Assembly: GCA_947165685.1 (NCBI GenBank)
Contig: CAMVBK010000010.1
Location: 1-64,000, forward strand
Direction of reading: 5' to 3'
DNA: 64,000 nucleotides
Origin: F23-D06 sp947165685
GTDB taxonomy: Bacteria > Bacteroidota > Bacteroidia > Bacteroidales > WCHB1-69
In this document: in pieces, positions 26,616 to 35,492 of the stretch
Layout: each line of letters begins with the position of its first letter
Position numbering within the stretch: the first letter of the stretch is position 1
The notes under the pieces: generated by a model
What the model was told of the DNA's origin: nothing
Seen by the model: the letters and a program-made list of their open reading frames with translations, nothing else
The model's database searches: none
Program-made: the position numbers and the translations under genes

Positions 26616-27011
26616 ATGCAACAAATCAAAATTAAAAAACCTCATCATCACTATAGATGGCTGTTGTCTAAACGGGAATTTGGACAATATAAAAAGGAGT
26701 ATGAACTTGGTGTGCCATATGAAGATTTTCGAAAGTATTTGGACAACTTGTATGCGTATTACCTAAATGAGTCGGGCTTGTCGATTAATCTCAATGGGAA
26801 ACCTGTGGAAAAAGAATTTGCTCAATATATGTGGGCGCAACTCGGCAAAACATTTAATGGAGAGCCCCTTTATGTTTGGATGAAACAAAAAGGGAATGGC
26901 AAATTCGGTAACATTGTTCTGGGTACTCGAACGAAATTTGACGAGGAAATAGTAAAAAATCTACAAAACAAGTATGGAGAAGAAAGAAATTCTTTGAGTG
27001 ATAGGTTCTGA
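26616..27011 (+). CDS. Small protein of unknown function
   Basis: A 131-residue protein without signal peptide or membrane segment; it is rich in Lys, Tyr and aromatic residues (HHHYRWLLSKREFGQYKKEY at the start). No family recognised. It lies about 40 bases after the structured RNA and 65 bases before the WG-repeat protease gene, with no promoter visible in between, so the three probably form one transcript. AT-rich like its neighbours. Confidence 0.7.
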   Translation: MQQIKIKKPHHHYRWLLSKREFGQYKKEYELGVPYEDFRKYLDNLYAYYLNESGLSINLNGKPVEKEFAQYMWAQLGKTFNGEPLYVWMKQKGNGKFGNIVLGTRTKFDEEIVKNLQNKYGEERNSLSDRF

Positions 27012-27076
27012 TGCTCAACGAGTAGGTTTGAAGCAACAACCAAGTAAGATTTAATTAATTACAAAACAATACACTA

Positions 27077-29305
27077 ATGAAAAATAAGATTGTTTATTGC
27101 AACTTGTTATTTGTTGCCATTTGCATATTTATGGCATCTTGCTCCATAAAAAGTAATACCAACACAAGTGATTCAGAAAGTATAGAATTATACAGAATTG
27201 ATGTGGGCGGTAAATATGGTTTTATCAATGAAAGGGGCAATATCATAATTGAGCCCCAATATGATATTGCCGGTTTTTTCTTTAGCGACAGTTTATGCTT
27301 TGCAAAAAGTGGAGAACATATTGGTTTTATTAATCCTAATGGTGAGTTCGTCACTGAATTAAGTACGGACATTTCTTGGGCATTTCCTTTCGTGAATGGT
27401 TTAGCAATATGCATGTCTCTCGATGGCAAGATGGGAGTGATTGACAAAAATGGATCCTATATATTACCAAATATATACGAAGATATTGGGTGGGATAATG
27501 CATTGGGATTGATTGTTGAAGACACCCTTGGTAAAAAGGGTTATGCCAATCGTAACGGAGAGATTATCATTTCTTGTAAATATGATAAAGTATATGGATT
27601 CTCCGAAGGATTGGCAGTAATTGCAGTCAATAATAAATGGGGTTACATGGATACTTTAGGCAATTGGGCGATTGATGCAATCTTTGATGATGCACGAAGT
27701 TTCGGAAACGGACTTGCTCGCGTGAAAAAAGATGAGAGATGGATGTTTATTGATTGTTCAGGAAACATTGTTGAGTATTTGAAATACGACACAATATTAT
27801 CAGGTTTTTCTGATAATAGAGCTTTCGTTATGGAAGGAGATGATATTCTGTTGATTAATAGGAATGGGGAAAAAATAAAGAAAGTTGATGCAGATTCTGT
27901 CTTTAGTTTTAGAGGAGGTTATGCCACGTTCAAACAAAATGGAATGTTCGGAAAGATAGACACCCTTGGAGACATCGTTATTCCTGCAAAATATAACAAA
28001 TTGCATGATTTCGAGGAAGGTATCGCACAGTTTGAATTGAACGGAAAAAATGGAGTAATTGACACCACAGGTAAAGTGTTAATAGAGGCTGTCCATAATT
28101 TAAATGCGGGAAAGTGGAGTGATCTTTCTTTACTATATGGACAAGATTCCATTCGCGGGAATTATCCTATCACTTACTATGATAGAAATGGTAATGTGAT
28201 ATGGAAAGACATGCCTGGCAATAAGTTTGTTTGGCCTAAGGTTCCAACAAAAGAAGACTATGTAGCATATTTCGACTCCAGATTATCTGAACTTGACCCA
28301 ATAGAAGGTGTTTACTATGCTACATTTAACAGAATTGCAGTGGACAGAGAAAATGACCATACCTCGTCGAATGGTTCCACATCGAAATTCTATGCTGTTA
28401 TCCGTACACCTAATACTGATGAGTTCGTAGCGTATGTTATTGATGATCCGGGAATGCATTGGGTAAAAAAGTTCGTTCAAATAGGAGAATCTAATGCTTA
28501 TGCTGTAGTAAATGATGAAGAGTCATCATGGGCGGAAGATGCGAAGGTCATTTTAGAGGATCCCTATAAATTTGAGGTCACCTTAAGACAAGGAGGCAAC
28601 AATTGGTACAACTGGTATGTTCAATGTGAATTCATGAAGGACTATCCATCTGCAGCAGTATATGAACAGGTTCAACAGGCGGAATGGAGCGGAACCGGAT
28701 TTGCCATTGCCGACAGTTATATAGTCACCAACTATCATGTCACTAATGGAGCTAAAACGATTAAAGTGAGAGGAGTTAATGGGGATATGAAAGAAGCGCT
28801 AAAAGCATATGTTGTGGCATCGGACAGGGATCATGATCTTGCTGTTATCAAAATTGTGGATAAGAAATTTGAAGGATTTGAAAATATTCCATATGGCATT
28901 GGTAAGTCTTTACCAGAAGTTGGCGATAAAATCTTTGTTCTCGGTTATCCGATGACAAGCACTATGGGTCAAGAAGTCAAACTAACCGATGGTATAATCA
29001 GTGCCGCATCAGGATATAAAGGGGACCAATCAATGTATCAGATTTCAGCAGCAGTACAACCCGGCAATAGTGGAGGCCCCTTGTTTGATAACGAAGGGAA
29101 TGTCATTGGAATTGTCTGTGCTAAACATGCTGATGCTGAAAACGCCAATTATGCTATTAAGGTGTCGTATTTACACGGTCTTGTTAACACTTCCGGACTG
29201 GGCATCAAAATGTCCGACAACAATAAAGTGAAATCAAAGTCACTATCCAAAAAGGTGAAACAAGTTAAGCCGTTTGTTTATATTATTGAGTGCAGCAGTC
29301 ACTAA
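27077..29305 (+). CDS. WG-repeat lipoprotein with trypsin-like protease domain
   Basis: A 742-residue exported protein. The signal peptide ends in the lipobox FMASC. Residues about 40-370 are eight or so WG (KWG) repeats of the type KYGFINERGNIIIEPQYD, which form a beta-rich binding surface. Residues about 535-700 are a DegP/HtrA-like serine protease (S1C-like): His554 in VTNYHVTNGA, Asp587 in DHDLAVIKI and Ser665 in QPGNSGGPLF form the triad. There is no PDZ domain. The probable site of action is the periplasm or outer-membrane surface, where the WG array may recognise a ligand and gate proteolysis. AT-rich. It is followed by a terminator. Confidence 0.92.
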   Translation: MKNKIVYCNLLFVAICIFMASCSIKSNTNTSDSESIELYRIDVGGKYGFINERGNIIIEPQYDIAGFFFSDSLCFAKSGEHIGFINPNGEFVTELSTDISWAFPFVNGLAICMSLDGKMGVIDKNGSYILPNIYEDIGWDNALGLIVEDTLGKKGYANRNGEIIISCKYDKVYGFSEGLAVIAVNNKWGYMDTLGNWAIDAIFDDARSFGNGLARVKKDERWMFIDCSGNIVEYLKYDTILSGFSDNRAFVMEGDDILLINRNGEKIKKVDADSVFSFRGGYATFKQNGMFGKIDTLGDIVIPAKYNKLHDFEEGIAQFELNGKNGVIDTTGKVLIEAVHNLNAGKWSDLSLLYGQDSIRGNYPITYYDRNGNVIWKDMPGNKFVWPKVPTKEDYVAYFDSRLSELDPIEGVYYATFNRIAVDRENDHTSSNGSTSKFYAVIRTPNTDEFVAYVIDDPGMHWVKKFVQIGESNAYAVVNDEESSWAEDAKVILEDPYKFEVTLRQGGNNWYNWYVQCEFMKDYPSAAVYEQVQQAEWSGTGFAIADSYIVTNYHVTNGAKTIKVRGVNGDMKEALKAYVVASDRDHDLAVIKIVDKKFEGFENIPYGIGKSLPEVGDKIFVLGYPMTSTMGQEVKLTDGIISAASGYKGDQSMYQISAAVQPGNSGGPLFDNEGNVIGIVCAKHADAENANYAIKVSYLHGLVNTSGLGIKMSDNNKVKSKSLSKKVKQVKPFVYIIECSSH

Positions 29306-29344
29306 ATCATAACACACATTAGCTGTTTTGTAGCCATTCAGTAC

Positions 29345-29388
29345 AATCCGCAACTCAGTCGAAATCCTTTAGTTGCGGATTGTTTTCT
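29345..29388 (+). terminator. Rho-independent terminator
   Basis: Perfect 11-base stem AATCCGCAACT / AGTTGCGGATT with a 15-base loop and a T-rich tail, 40 bases after the WG-protease stop. Confidence 0.9.
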
Positions 29389-29465
29389 GTTCTAAAAAAA
29401 AACTTACCTTATAAAGTAAACTTTTGAAAAACTTTTGTATCTTTGCCGCGTTAAAATGTAAGGAT

Positions 29466-29942
29466 ATGACAAAAGCTACGATACTCTCATTAGAACAAAC
29501 CGAAAACGCAGGACTGTTTACCATCATTTTCGAAGATGAGAATCAATCGGAATTCGTGAAGTTTGTGAACAAGTTCAAAGATGATGCCGTCAGAAAGAAC
29601 GACTTGAGAATCATCCTCAACCAAATTGACAAAATGCTGTTGAAGGGTTTTGAAGAACGTCGGTTCCGCCCAGAAGGAAAAATGAACGATGGTGTCGCCG
29701 CACTGCCAGTTTACAAAAGCGGACTTCGGCTGTATTGCTTGCGAATGTCGGATAGTGTGTTGATTGTCGGCAATGGCGGTGTGAAAGATACTAAAACTTA
29801 CGAAGAAAATGAAGATTTGAACGGCTATGTCATTAGTCTTCAAAAGCTTGATGCTTTGCTGAAAGCTGATATCAAGAACGGATTGGTACGCATCGAGAAA
29901 ACGGAAATCATTGGTGCTGATGATAAGGAATATGACTTATGA
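29466..29942 (+). CDS. Putative toxin of a HigBA-like pair
   Basis: A 158-residue protein whose start is fixed by the -7 box TATCTTTG at 29438-29445. The C-terminal half (GVAALPVYKSGLRLYCLRMS and VKDTKTYEENEDLNGYV) resembles the compact beta-sheet of RelE/HigB-type or Gp49-like toxins, but catalytic residues cannot be named with confidence. The key argument is context: its stop overlaps the start of an XRE-type regulator by four bases. It could also be a non-toxic partner of that regulator. Confidence 0.6.
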   Translation: MTKATILSLEQTENAGLFTIIFEDENQSEFVKFVNKFKDDAVRKNDLRIILNQIDKMLLKGFEERRFRPEGKMNDGVAALPVYKSGLRLYCLRMSDSVLIVGNGGVKDTKTYEENEDLNGYVISLQKLDALLKADIKNGLVRIEKTEIIGADDKEYDL

Positions 29943-30211
29943 AACGAGATTTGGAAGGACGGAAACTGTTTCGGCAAATTGTTGACGAAACCCCAGCGGA
30001 ACTGAAGACGCAGTTGCGCTTCTCGGATTCTATTGCTGAAAAAATCGACGGCATACTCAAAGCGAGAGGCATGTCGCAGCGCGAATTGGCGAAAAAAACC
30101 AACAAAACCGAAGCCGAGGTTTCGCGTTGGCTTGGCGGCACGCACAATTTCACCCTTCGGACATTGGCCAAAATTTCACTTGTGCTTGGCGAGGATTTGA
30201 TACGAGTATAG
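29939..30211 (+). CDS. HigA-like XRE-family antitoxin
   Basis: A 90-residue protein with a helix-turn-helix: KARGMSQRELAKKTNKTEAEVSRWLGG followed by THNFTLRTLAKISLVLGEDL, the pattern typical of HigA-type antitoxins. The N-terminal 30 residues probably contact the partner protein. It overlaps the preceding gene by four bases and is likely to bind the operon promoter and repress it. Intact. Confidence 0.85.
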   Translation: MKRDLEGRKLFRQIVDETPAELKTQLRFSDSIAEKIDGILKARGMSQRELAKKTNKTEAEVSRWLGGTHNFTLRTLAKISLVLGEDLIRV

Positions 30212-30266
30212 TGATCTCGTGATAGATGCAAACGCAATTCCGCAACTCAGGCAAACAAATAATGTG

Positions 30267-30274
30267 TATTTTTG
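30267..30274 (+). promoter_or_regulatory. -7 box of the nucleotidyltransferase gene
   Basis: TATTTTTG followed by C. It rules out a start at 30272 and favours ATG 30290 or 30302. Confidence 0.65.
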
Positions 30275-30301
30275 CATCCTGATTTAAAAATGCGGAAACG
30301 T

Positions 30302-30604
30302 ATGAGCACCGAGATAATGAAAAAGATCATCGCCGATTATTTCAAGACACAGCCTGTCCTGAAAGCATGGCTTTTCGGTTCCTTCGCCCGAGGCGAGGAG
30401 ACCCCGAGAAGCGATGTGGACATCCTTTTCGTACCTGACCGTTCTGGTAAACCCTTTACCCTTTTTACGCATGGTGGTATGCTGATGGATTTGCAGGAAC
30501 TGCTCGGACGCGAGGTCGATTTGGTGGAGGAGGGAGCACTTCGTCCGTACGCCGCTGAAACTGCTAACCGTGATAAAATACTGATTTATGAGAGAAAGAG
30601 CTAG
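30302..30604 (+). CDS. MNT-domain nucleotidyltransferase (MntA-like)
   Basis: A minimal nucleotidyltransferase of about 100 residues. The motif GSFARGEETPRSDVDILF carries the conserved GSFARG and the DVD metal-binding pair; a third acidic residue is in REVDLVEEG. Such proteins are antitoxins that modify and silence HEPN-domain RNases, encoded next door. Here the downstream HEPN gene is reduced to a chimeric mini-frame (30588-30677), so this is an orphan antitoxin. ATG 30290 is an alternative start. Confidence 0.85.
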   Translation: MSTEIMKKIIADYFKTQPVLKAWLFGSFARGEETPRSDVDILFVPDRSGKPFTLFTHGGMLMDLQELLGREVDLVEEGALRPYAAETANRDKILIYERKS

Positions 30605-30677
30605 AGCCAAAGGCTATGCCGTTGGCGACATTGCCGAGATCACGGGGTTGGCGGAGGAGGAGATTCTTGAACTGTAA
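30588..30677 (+). pseudogene. Chimeric remnant of HEPN start and another gene's end
   Basis: A 29-codon frame overlapping the end of the MNT gene. The first residues MRERAR look like the usual start of the HEPN (DUF86) partner. The rest, KGYAVGDIAEITGLAEEEIL, is instead the type of C-terminal helix pair seen in Rpn/PD-(D/E)XK transposase-like nucleases. This assignment is by eye and low-resolution, but the frame is open across the junction. Confidence 0.5.
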
Positions 30678-30711
30678 ATGAACCGTCAACAAAGGATAAT
30701 CATAGAGTAAG

Positions 30712-31074
30712 ATGAGTACACAAAAAATCGAACTTATCCGCACCTCGCAGAGCTGGGATGGCGCGGAACTGCCCGATTACCTGCAAGGCAGACCCGAATT
30801 AGTGGTCATGAAATACGTCTTTCCCGTCGGGGAGAAGCTGGACTGGCATCACCATCCCGTGATGAACTACGGCGTGCTGGTGCAGGGCGAACTGACCATC
30901 ATCGACCAAAACGGCAGAACGAAGGTCGTACACGAGGGGGAAGCCGTCGTCGAGATGGTGAACACCGTCCACCATGGCGAGAACCGCGGCTCCGTGCCCG
31001 CCGTCCTCTACATGTTCTATCTCTCGCAGGAAGGCCTCCCGCTGTCCGTGCCGCACCCCGAGATGGAAGGGTAG
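30712..31074 (+). CDS. Cupin-domain protein
   Basis: A 120-residue single-domain cupin. Metal-ligand candidates are the His residues in DWHHHPVMNYGVLVQGE and the second-motif His in MVNTVHHGENRG. No signal peptide. Cupins of this type bind a metal and act as small dioxygenases, isomerases or sensors; the substrate is not predictable. Neighbours are unrelated in strand order, so it is probably a single-gene unit. Confidence 0.88.
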   Translation: MSTQKIELIRTSQSWDGAELPDYLQGRPELVVMKYVFPVGEKLDWHHHPVMNYGVLVQGELTIIDQNGRTKVVHEGEAVVEMVNTVHHGENRGSVPAVLYMFYLSQEGLPLSVPHPEMEG

Positions 31075-31183
31075 GGACATGCCATGGAACATCTCTACTG
31101 GGTATGTTCAGTTGATTGCACATATTCGAATTTACATATCTTTGCAAAAGAAAATCACTATTAATAAATAGAAATCTATCAAA

Positions 31184-32221
31184 ATGAGAAACATCCCCTT
31201 TATCGTCATCGCCGCCGTGGTGCTTGCCTCCTGCGGACAGAGCGGCAAGAACAGCCAACCCCAAACCGAGAACGATACGGCGCAGCCCGAGGCCGCGACC
31301 GTCTATCTGACCCGTGACATCAGTCCCGAGGCGTTGGTGAAAATCTACAAAGCGCTGGGCGTGGAAGCCAAGGGCCGCGTGGCCGTGAAGATCTCCACCG
31401 GCGAGGGCAGCAACCCCAACTACCTTAAACCCGAGCTCATCAAAGACCTCGTGATGCTGGTCGATGGCACCATCGTGGAGTGCAACACCGCCTACGGCAA
31501 CGCCCCCGAAGACGCCAAAGACGAGCGCAATACCTCGGCCAACCACTGGAAAATCATCGAGCGGCACGGCTTCAAGCCGATGTTCAAGGTCGATATCATG
31601 GACGAGGAGGGTGAGATGCGCATCCCCGTGAAAGACGATTCGCACATCAAGTATGACATCGTGGGCTCTCATATCGCCAACTACGACTTCATGATTGCCC
31701 TCAACCACTTCAAGGGCCATCCGATGGGCGGCTACGGCGGCGCGCTCAAGAACCTCAGCATCGGCTGCGCCAGCCAGAACGGCAAGGCGTACATCCACTC
31801 CGCCGGCAAGATGGAGGTCCTCGACATGGAGAAACTATGGACGCCCGAGTACATCGGCGACCAGGACGGATTCCTGGAGAGCATGGCGGCGGCCGCGCAG
31901 GCGGTGACCGACTACTTCCAGAAGAAGGAGGGCATCATCTACATCAGCGTGATGAACAACATGAGCATCGATTGTGACTGCGTCGATCATCCCGAGCCCG
32001 TGAAGCTGGAGGACTACGGCATTCTCGCCAGCACCGACCCCGTGGCCCTCGACCAGGCCTGCGTCGATATCATCAACCAGCAGAAGGTGACCGCCACCAA
32101 CGACCCCACCGACCTGCTCTCCCGCATCGACCAGCAGCACGGCACCCACACCATCGACTGGGCCGAGAAGATCGGATTGGGAAGCAAGAAGTATAATCTG
32201 GTGGATATTGACAAGAAATAG
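31184..32221 (+). CDS. DUF362-family lipoprotein
   Basis: A 345-residue exported protein with the lipobox LASC at residues 15-18, after which the mature part begins with a Gln/Glu-rich linker. The body matches DUF362: VAVKISTGEGSNPNYLKPEL at the start, FMIALNHFKGHPMGGYGG in the middle and GILASTDPVALDQACVDII towards the end. DUF362 proteins are often linked to ferredoxin-type domains, but no Fe-S motif is evident here, although CDCVDHP is present. The promoter -7 box is TATCTTTG at 31137-31144. It is followed 29 bases later by a second exported protein, so the two may be co-transcribed. Confidence 0.9.
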   Translation: MRNIPFIVIAAVVLASCGQSGKNSQPQTENDTAQPEAATVYLTRDISPEALVKIYKALGVEAKGRVAVKISTGEGSNPNYLKPELIKDLVMLVDGTIVECNTAYGNAPEDAKDERNTSANHWKIIERHGFKPMFKVDIMDEEGEMRIPVKDDSHIKYDIVGSHIANYDFMIALNHFKGHPMGGYGGALKNLSIGCASQNGKAYIHSAGKMEVLDMEKLWTPEYIGDQDGFLESMAAAAQAVTDYFQKKEGIIYISVMNNMSIDCDCVDHPEPVKLEDYGILASTDPVALDQACVDIINQQKVTATNDPTDLLSRIDQQHGTHTIDWAEKIGLGSKKYNLVDIDKK

Positions 32222-32250
32222 GATAGCTGGGAAAGTCCGAATCAACGTGT

Positions 32251-34608
32251 ATGAAAAAGTCGGCCCTCACCCTCCTTGTCCTCCTGCTTGCCGTCGTGAC
32301 GCAAGCGCAGCAACGCGACCGGTTGGGCGAACTGGACGTGGTGTGCCGCAACGAGTGGGTGACCTATACCTCCGTGGCTCCTGACGGCACGCTATGGATG
32401 ACAACAAACTGCGGGGAAATCTACCGCGCCGACGATATCCATTCGCCGTGGCGTATCCTGAAAGAGGGAACCCTGGGCGGTGACCTCGATGAAACCTTTG
32501 AGAATATCGTGGCCTTCGACCGCAACACTGCGGTCATCGTGGGTAATATGTGGCGCGGATATTTCAAGCGGACCACCACGGGAGGAAAATCGTGGGATAA
32601 AATCAAGTACACCAGCAAACAACCACAGGAGTGGTTTCATCCTGTTTGGCGCGGCCAGGGAGGATATATGTGGACGGGTTCTCAGAACGGCTATTTGGCT
32701 TTCAGTACCGACAGAGGACGTACCTTCTCCGTGCTGCGCAACACGGCATTCAACGACAAGACCGACATCCAGGACATCTACATGCTCTCGGCCGACAGTG
32801 GTTGGATTGCCACTCGTGAAGGAGGGCTATACAGCACCTCAGACAACTGGCGTACCTGCCACTACCTGTCCACTCCTTTCGGGAAAGGCGTGAGTCGCGT
32901 CCGTCCATGGAAAAACTACCTAATAGTGGCGCAAGGCAGCAAGAGTTTCTACACCGAAATCGGAGACGACGGATGCTGGCGACGCACCCCGTTGGCTCTC
33001 AGCGATTTCGAGGCAGATACCGCCACGGGGATGCTGTGGGCTCTTGACGACAAAGGGGATGTGGTGCTGATGGAGGATCTCGACCGCTGGAAGCCGATGG
33101 GGGTGAACGCGTTGTTCATCATCGGGATGCACGACGGCAATCTTTATTGTCGGGTCAATGAAGGGGTGATGCGCGTGGGTGCCAGCGGAGTGGCGGACCA
33201 ATGTCCTTTCCTTACGACCGAGAAACGTCTCAACAAGCCGGAAAAGATAATTAAGCACGGGAGTCTTAGCTGGGGTTTCGACGAGAAAAGCGTCTATCTC
33301 CGCGACCGCAAGGGCTGGTACCGCGCGGCACGTCCGCTCGACATTGTCGGCGCAACACTCGACCCCGACCGCGAGGACCGCGTCATCATCCTGAACTATG
33401 CGGGAGAGAACTTCAGCGTGGACACCGGCGGACTGGTGGAACCCTACATCTATCCGCAGCCGTTAGCCGATTTTGTCAAACCGGGCCTGCAGCTTGTGGA
33501 GATTATGACTTTTTCAACGTTGGGCTACCAAGTTTATAAAGAAACCATCGGCTTTCATCGCGACGGCGAACGCTTAGTGGAGGACACCCGCACGGAAACC
33601 AGAGAGAGCTACGACCCTCACCTCAGCAATGGACCCACGAAAAAGACCACCCCGGTGGCTGTTGATGATGATTCCAGCATCCGTCAACTGTCGGCAGCAT
33701 CTATAGAAAAGGCCCTGCTGACCCTTGGCGAACGTTACCACCAATATCCCACTCCGCAGGATTTCGGCATGGCCGACACTATGCTGGACTTGCACCAGGT
33801 CTATGCTGCCAGAAGCATGCACAGCACGAACACGTGCGGCTACACGGTCGCCTTTGTCAACCGGGCTGGCGACACCCTCATGGCTTGGGGACAAACCTCC
33901 GCCCACGTTGACCTTGGCGGAAGCACGCACTACCCGTGGCTGCTGCCGATGACTTTGAGATGGCGCGAAGCGGAATTCGTCACTTACCAACCTCTCCTGT
34001 GGCAAGCCTTGCGCGGGGCGATGCCCGATAGTATGCTTCTTCGCGAACACCTCGACAACAGCACCCTGCACCCAAGATATACCCTGCAGAGCGGCGACCT
34101 GCTGTTCTTGGACAACAGCCGCTCGGACATGGAGAAAGCCATCACGGCCAGCACGGGCGAATACTCGCACGTGGCGTTGGTGGAGCGCGACAGCGCTGAC
34201 GATGTGTGGGTCATCGAGGCCTCGCCGAAGAACGGTGTGCAGCGAGTACCTTACAGACAATTCGAGAGGGAACACCTCGTCGGATTCTTCGGAGGAAATA
34301 TCGACATCTACCGTCTCACCGTCGCTTTCGACACCGCTGCGGTCATCGTCCGTGCCAAAAGCCTCGTCGGGAAACTTTACGACAACGCTTTCCTGCCCGA
34401 CAACGACGCCTACTACTGCTCGGAGCTCATCCAGACGGCTTTTGGCGGCATATTCCCTTCGCAGCCGATGAACTGGCGCGACGCCGACGGCAACCTGCCC
34501 GAATACTGGGCAAAGCACTTTGAGGAACTCGGTGTGCCCGTCCCTGAAGGCGTTCCCGGCACCAACCCCACGGACATGAGCCGGTCGCCGCTGCTGAAGA
34601 AACTGTAA
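32251..34608 (+). CDS. Exported propeller protein with YiiX/NlpC-type hydrolase domain
   Basis: A 785-residue protein with a signal peptide ending AVVTQAQ. Residues about 25-380 are YCF48/sortilin-like beta-propeller blades (repeated WxxxxGG and AFDRNTAVIVGNMW-type strands). Residues about 610-785 are a permuted NlpC/P60 cysteine hydrolase of the YiiX/YebB type: SGDLLFLDN, EYSHVALVE with the conserved His, and DAYYCSELIQ with the catalytic Cys. A middle region of about 100 residues (residues 480-600) also looks like a separate domain. The likely site is the periplasm or outer membrane, with acyl or peptide bonds as substrate. A fragment of a closely similar signal peptide lies behind pyrG. 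Confidence 0.85.
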   Translation: MKKSALTLLVLLLAVVTQAQQRDRLGELDVVCRNEWVTYTSVAPDGTLWMTTNCGEIYRADDIHSPWRILKEGTLGGDLDETFENIVAFDRNTAVIVGNMWRGYFKRTTTGGKSWDKIKYTSKQPQEWFHPVWRGQGGYMWTGSQNGYLAFSTDRGRTFSVLRNTAFNDKTDIQDIYMLSADSGWIATREGGLYSTSDNWRTCHYLSTPFGKGVSRVRPWKNYLIVAQGSKSFYTEIGDDGCWRRTPLALSDFEADTATGMLWALDDKGDVVLMEDLDRWKPMGVNALFIIGMHDGNLYCRVNEGVMRVGASGVADQCPFLTTEKRLNKPEKIIKHGSLSWGFDEKSVYLRDRKGWYRAARPLDIVGATLDPDREDRVIILNYAGENFSVDTGGLVEPYIYPQPLADFVKPGLQLVEIMTFSTLGYQVYKETIGFHRDGERLVEDTRTETRESYDPHLSNGPTKKTTPVAVDDDSSIRQLSAASIEKALLTLGERYHQYPTPQDFGMADTMLDLHQVYAARSMHSTNTCGYTVAFVNRAGDTLMAWGQTSAHVDLGGSTHYPWLLPMTLRWREAEFVTYQPLLWQALRGAMPDSMLLREHLDNSTLHPRYTLQSGDLLFLDNSRSDMEKAITASTGEYSHVALVERDSADDVWVIEASPKNGVQRVPYRQFEREHLVGFFGGNIDIYRLTVAFDTAAVIVRAKSLVGKLYDNAFLPDNDAYYCSELIQTAFGGIFPSQPMNWRDADGNLPEYWAKHFEELGVPVPEGVPGTNPTDMSRSPLLKKL

Positions 34609-34653
34609 ATTGCCTTTCCTCGCTGAAATCGCCATGGGCGTTGATAAATTGTG

Positions 34654-34661
34654 TATATTTG
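34654..34661 (+). promoter_or_regulatory. -7 box of the acetyltransferase gene
   Basis: TATATTTG followed by CC, about 57 bases before the chosen start at 34719. Confidence 0.55.
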
Positions 34662-34718
34662 CCGTTGTAATCCTTGTTAGAAGGGAAGTCAAAAAAGGAT
34701 AAAACACCCAGACAGACT

Positions 34719-35288
34719 ATGACCGAATACGAAAAAATGCTCAATAATCTGCCGTATGACTATACGGACGAGGAGATACAGGCTCGCATCCTGAACACCT
34801 ACTATGCCATGCGCGACCTGAACCGCTGCGGCGCGTGGGACATGGAAGAGTTCCGCCGCTGTATGCTGGCCCTGCTGCCCCACGCGCATCCCTCCGCCCT
34901 GGTCATCCCTCCGTTCCATTGCGACCACGGCGACCGTATCACCCTCGGCGAGGGCGTGGTAATCAACTTCAACGGCGTGTTCCTCGACGGCGGCGGCATC
35001 ACCATCGGGCATCACACCCTGATAGGCCCCAACTGCCAGCTGCTCACGCCTGACCACCCGCACGACTACCTGGAACGCCGTAAAACCATCGAGACGGGAC
35101 TGCCCATCCGCATCGGTGACGACTGCTGGTTAGGCGGCGGCGTGATTGTATGCCCGGGCGTGACCATCGGCAACCGCGTGATCGTGGGCGCCGGCAGTGT
35201 TGTCACGCACGACATTCCCGACGACGTTGTCGTGGCTGGCAACCCGGCGAGAATCATCAAGCACACGGATAACGGCATTCGGGAGTAG
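34719..35288 (+). CDS. Sugar O-acetyltransferase (hexapeptide-repeat, Maa/LacA type)
   Basis: A 189-residue acetyl-CoA-dependent O-acetyltransferase. The N-terminal EYEKMLNNLPYDYTDEEI is the usual MAC domain, followed by the left-handed beta-helix (hexapeptide repeats) with FNGVFLDGGGITIGHHTLIGP. The catalytic His lies in TPDHPHD. C-terminal IRIGDDCWLGGGVIVCPGVTIGNRVIVGAGS completes the helix. It acetylates maltose, galactosides or a related sugar. Start at 34719 chosen because the residues match family N-termini. Confidence 0.93.
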   Translation: MTEYEKMLNNLPYDYTDEEIQARILNTYYAMRDLNRCGAWDMEEFRRCMLALLPHAHPSALVIPPFHCDHGDRITLGEGVVINFNGVFLDGGGITIGHHTLIGPNCQLLTPDHPHDYLERRKTIETGLPIRIGDDCWLGGGVIVCPGVTIGNRVIVGAGSVVTHDIPDDVVVAGNPARIIKHTDNGIRE

Positions 35289-35437
35289 TTGCGGACTGTC
35301 ATCTCCGCCGCGAAGGCTCGCTGCCGGCCTCAAAAAGCTTGCCTTTTGTGCAATGGCAGAAAGCCGGACGATGAATCACCCAGGGCTTGAGCAGGCATTT
35401 CCGCAAGGGGTTCCTGGTTCTTGCTTTTTTTTTGAAA

Positions 35438-35486
35438 TATATCGCCCACGATATAAATATTTTTGTATTTTTGCATCGTGAACGAT
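35438..35486 (+). promoter_or_regulatory. Promoter with two operator-like dyads for the OhrR-like gene
   Basis: Two dyads share the pattern ATCG-N4-CGAT: TATATCG-CCCA-CGATATA at 35438-35455 and ATCG-TGAA-CGAT at 35475-35486. They flank the -7 box TATTTTTG at 35466-35473. This is the expected layout for autorepression by a MarR-type dimer. Confidence 0.65.
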
Positions 35487-35492
35487 ATAAAT

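Noticed and set aside
35289..35437. Possible gene fragment between the acetyltransferase and the OhrR promoter
   Set aside because: The minus strand reads partly protein-like (KCLLKPWVIHRPAFCH) but has no start, stop or family that I can support.
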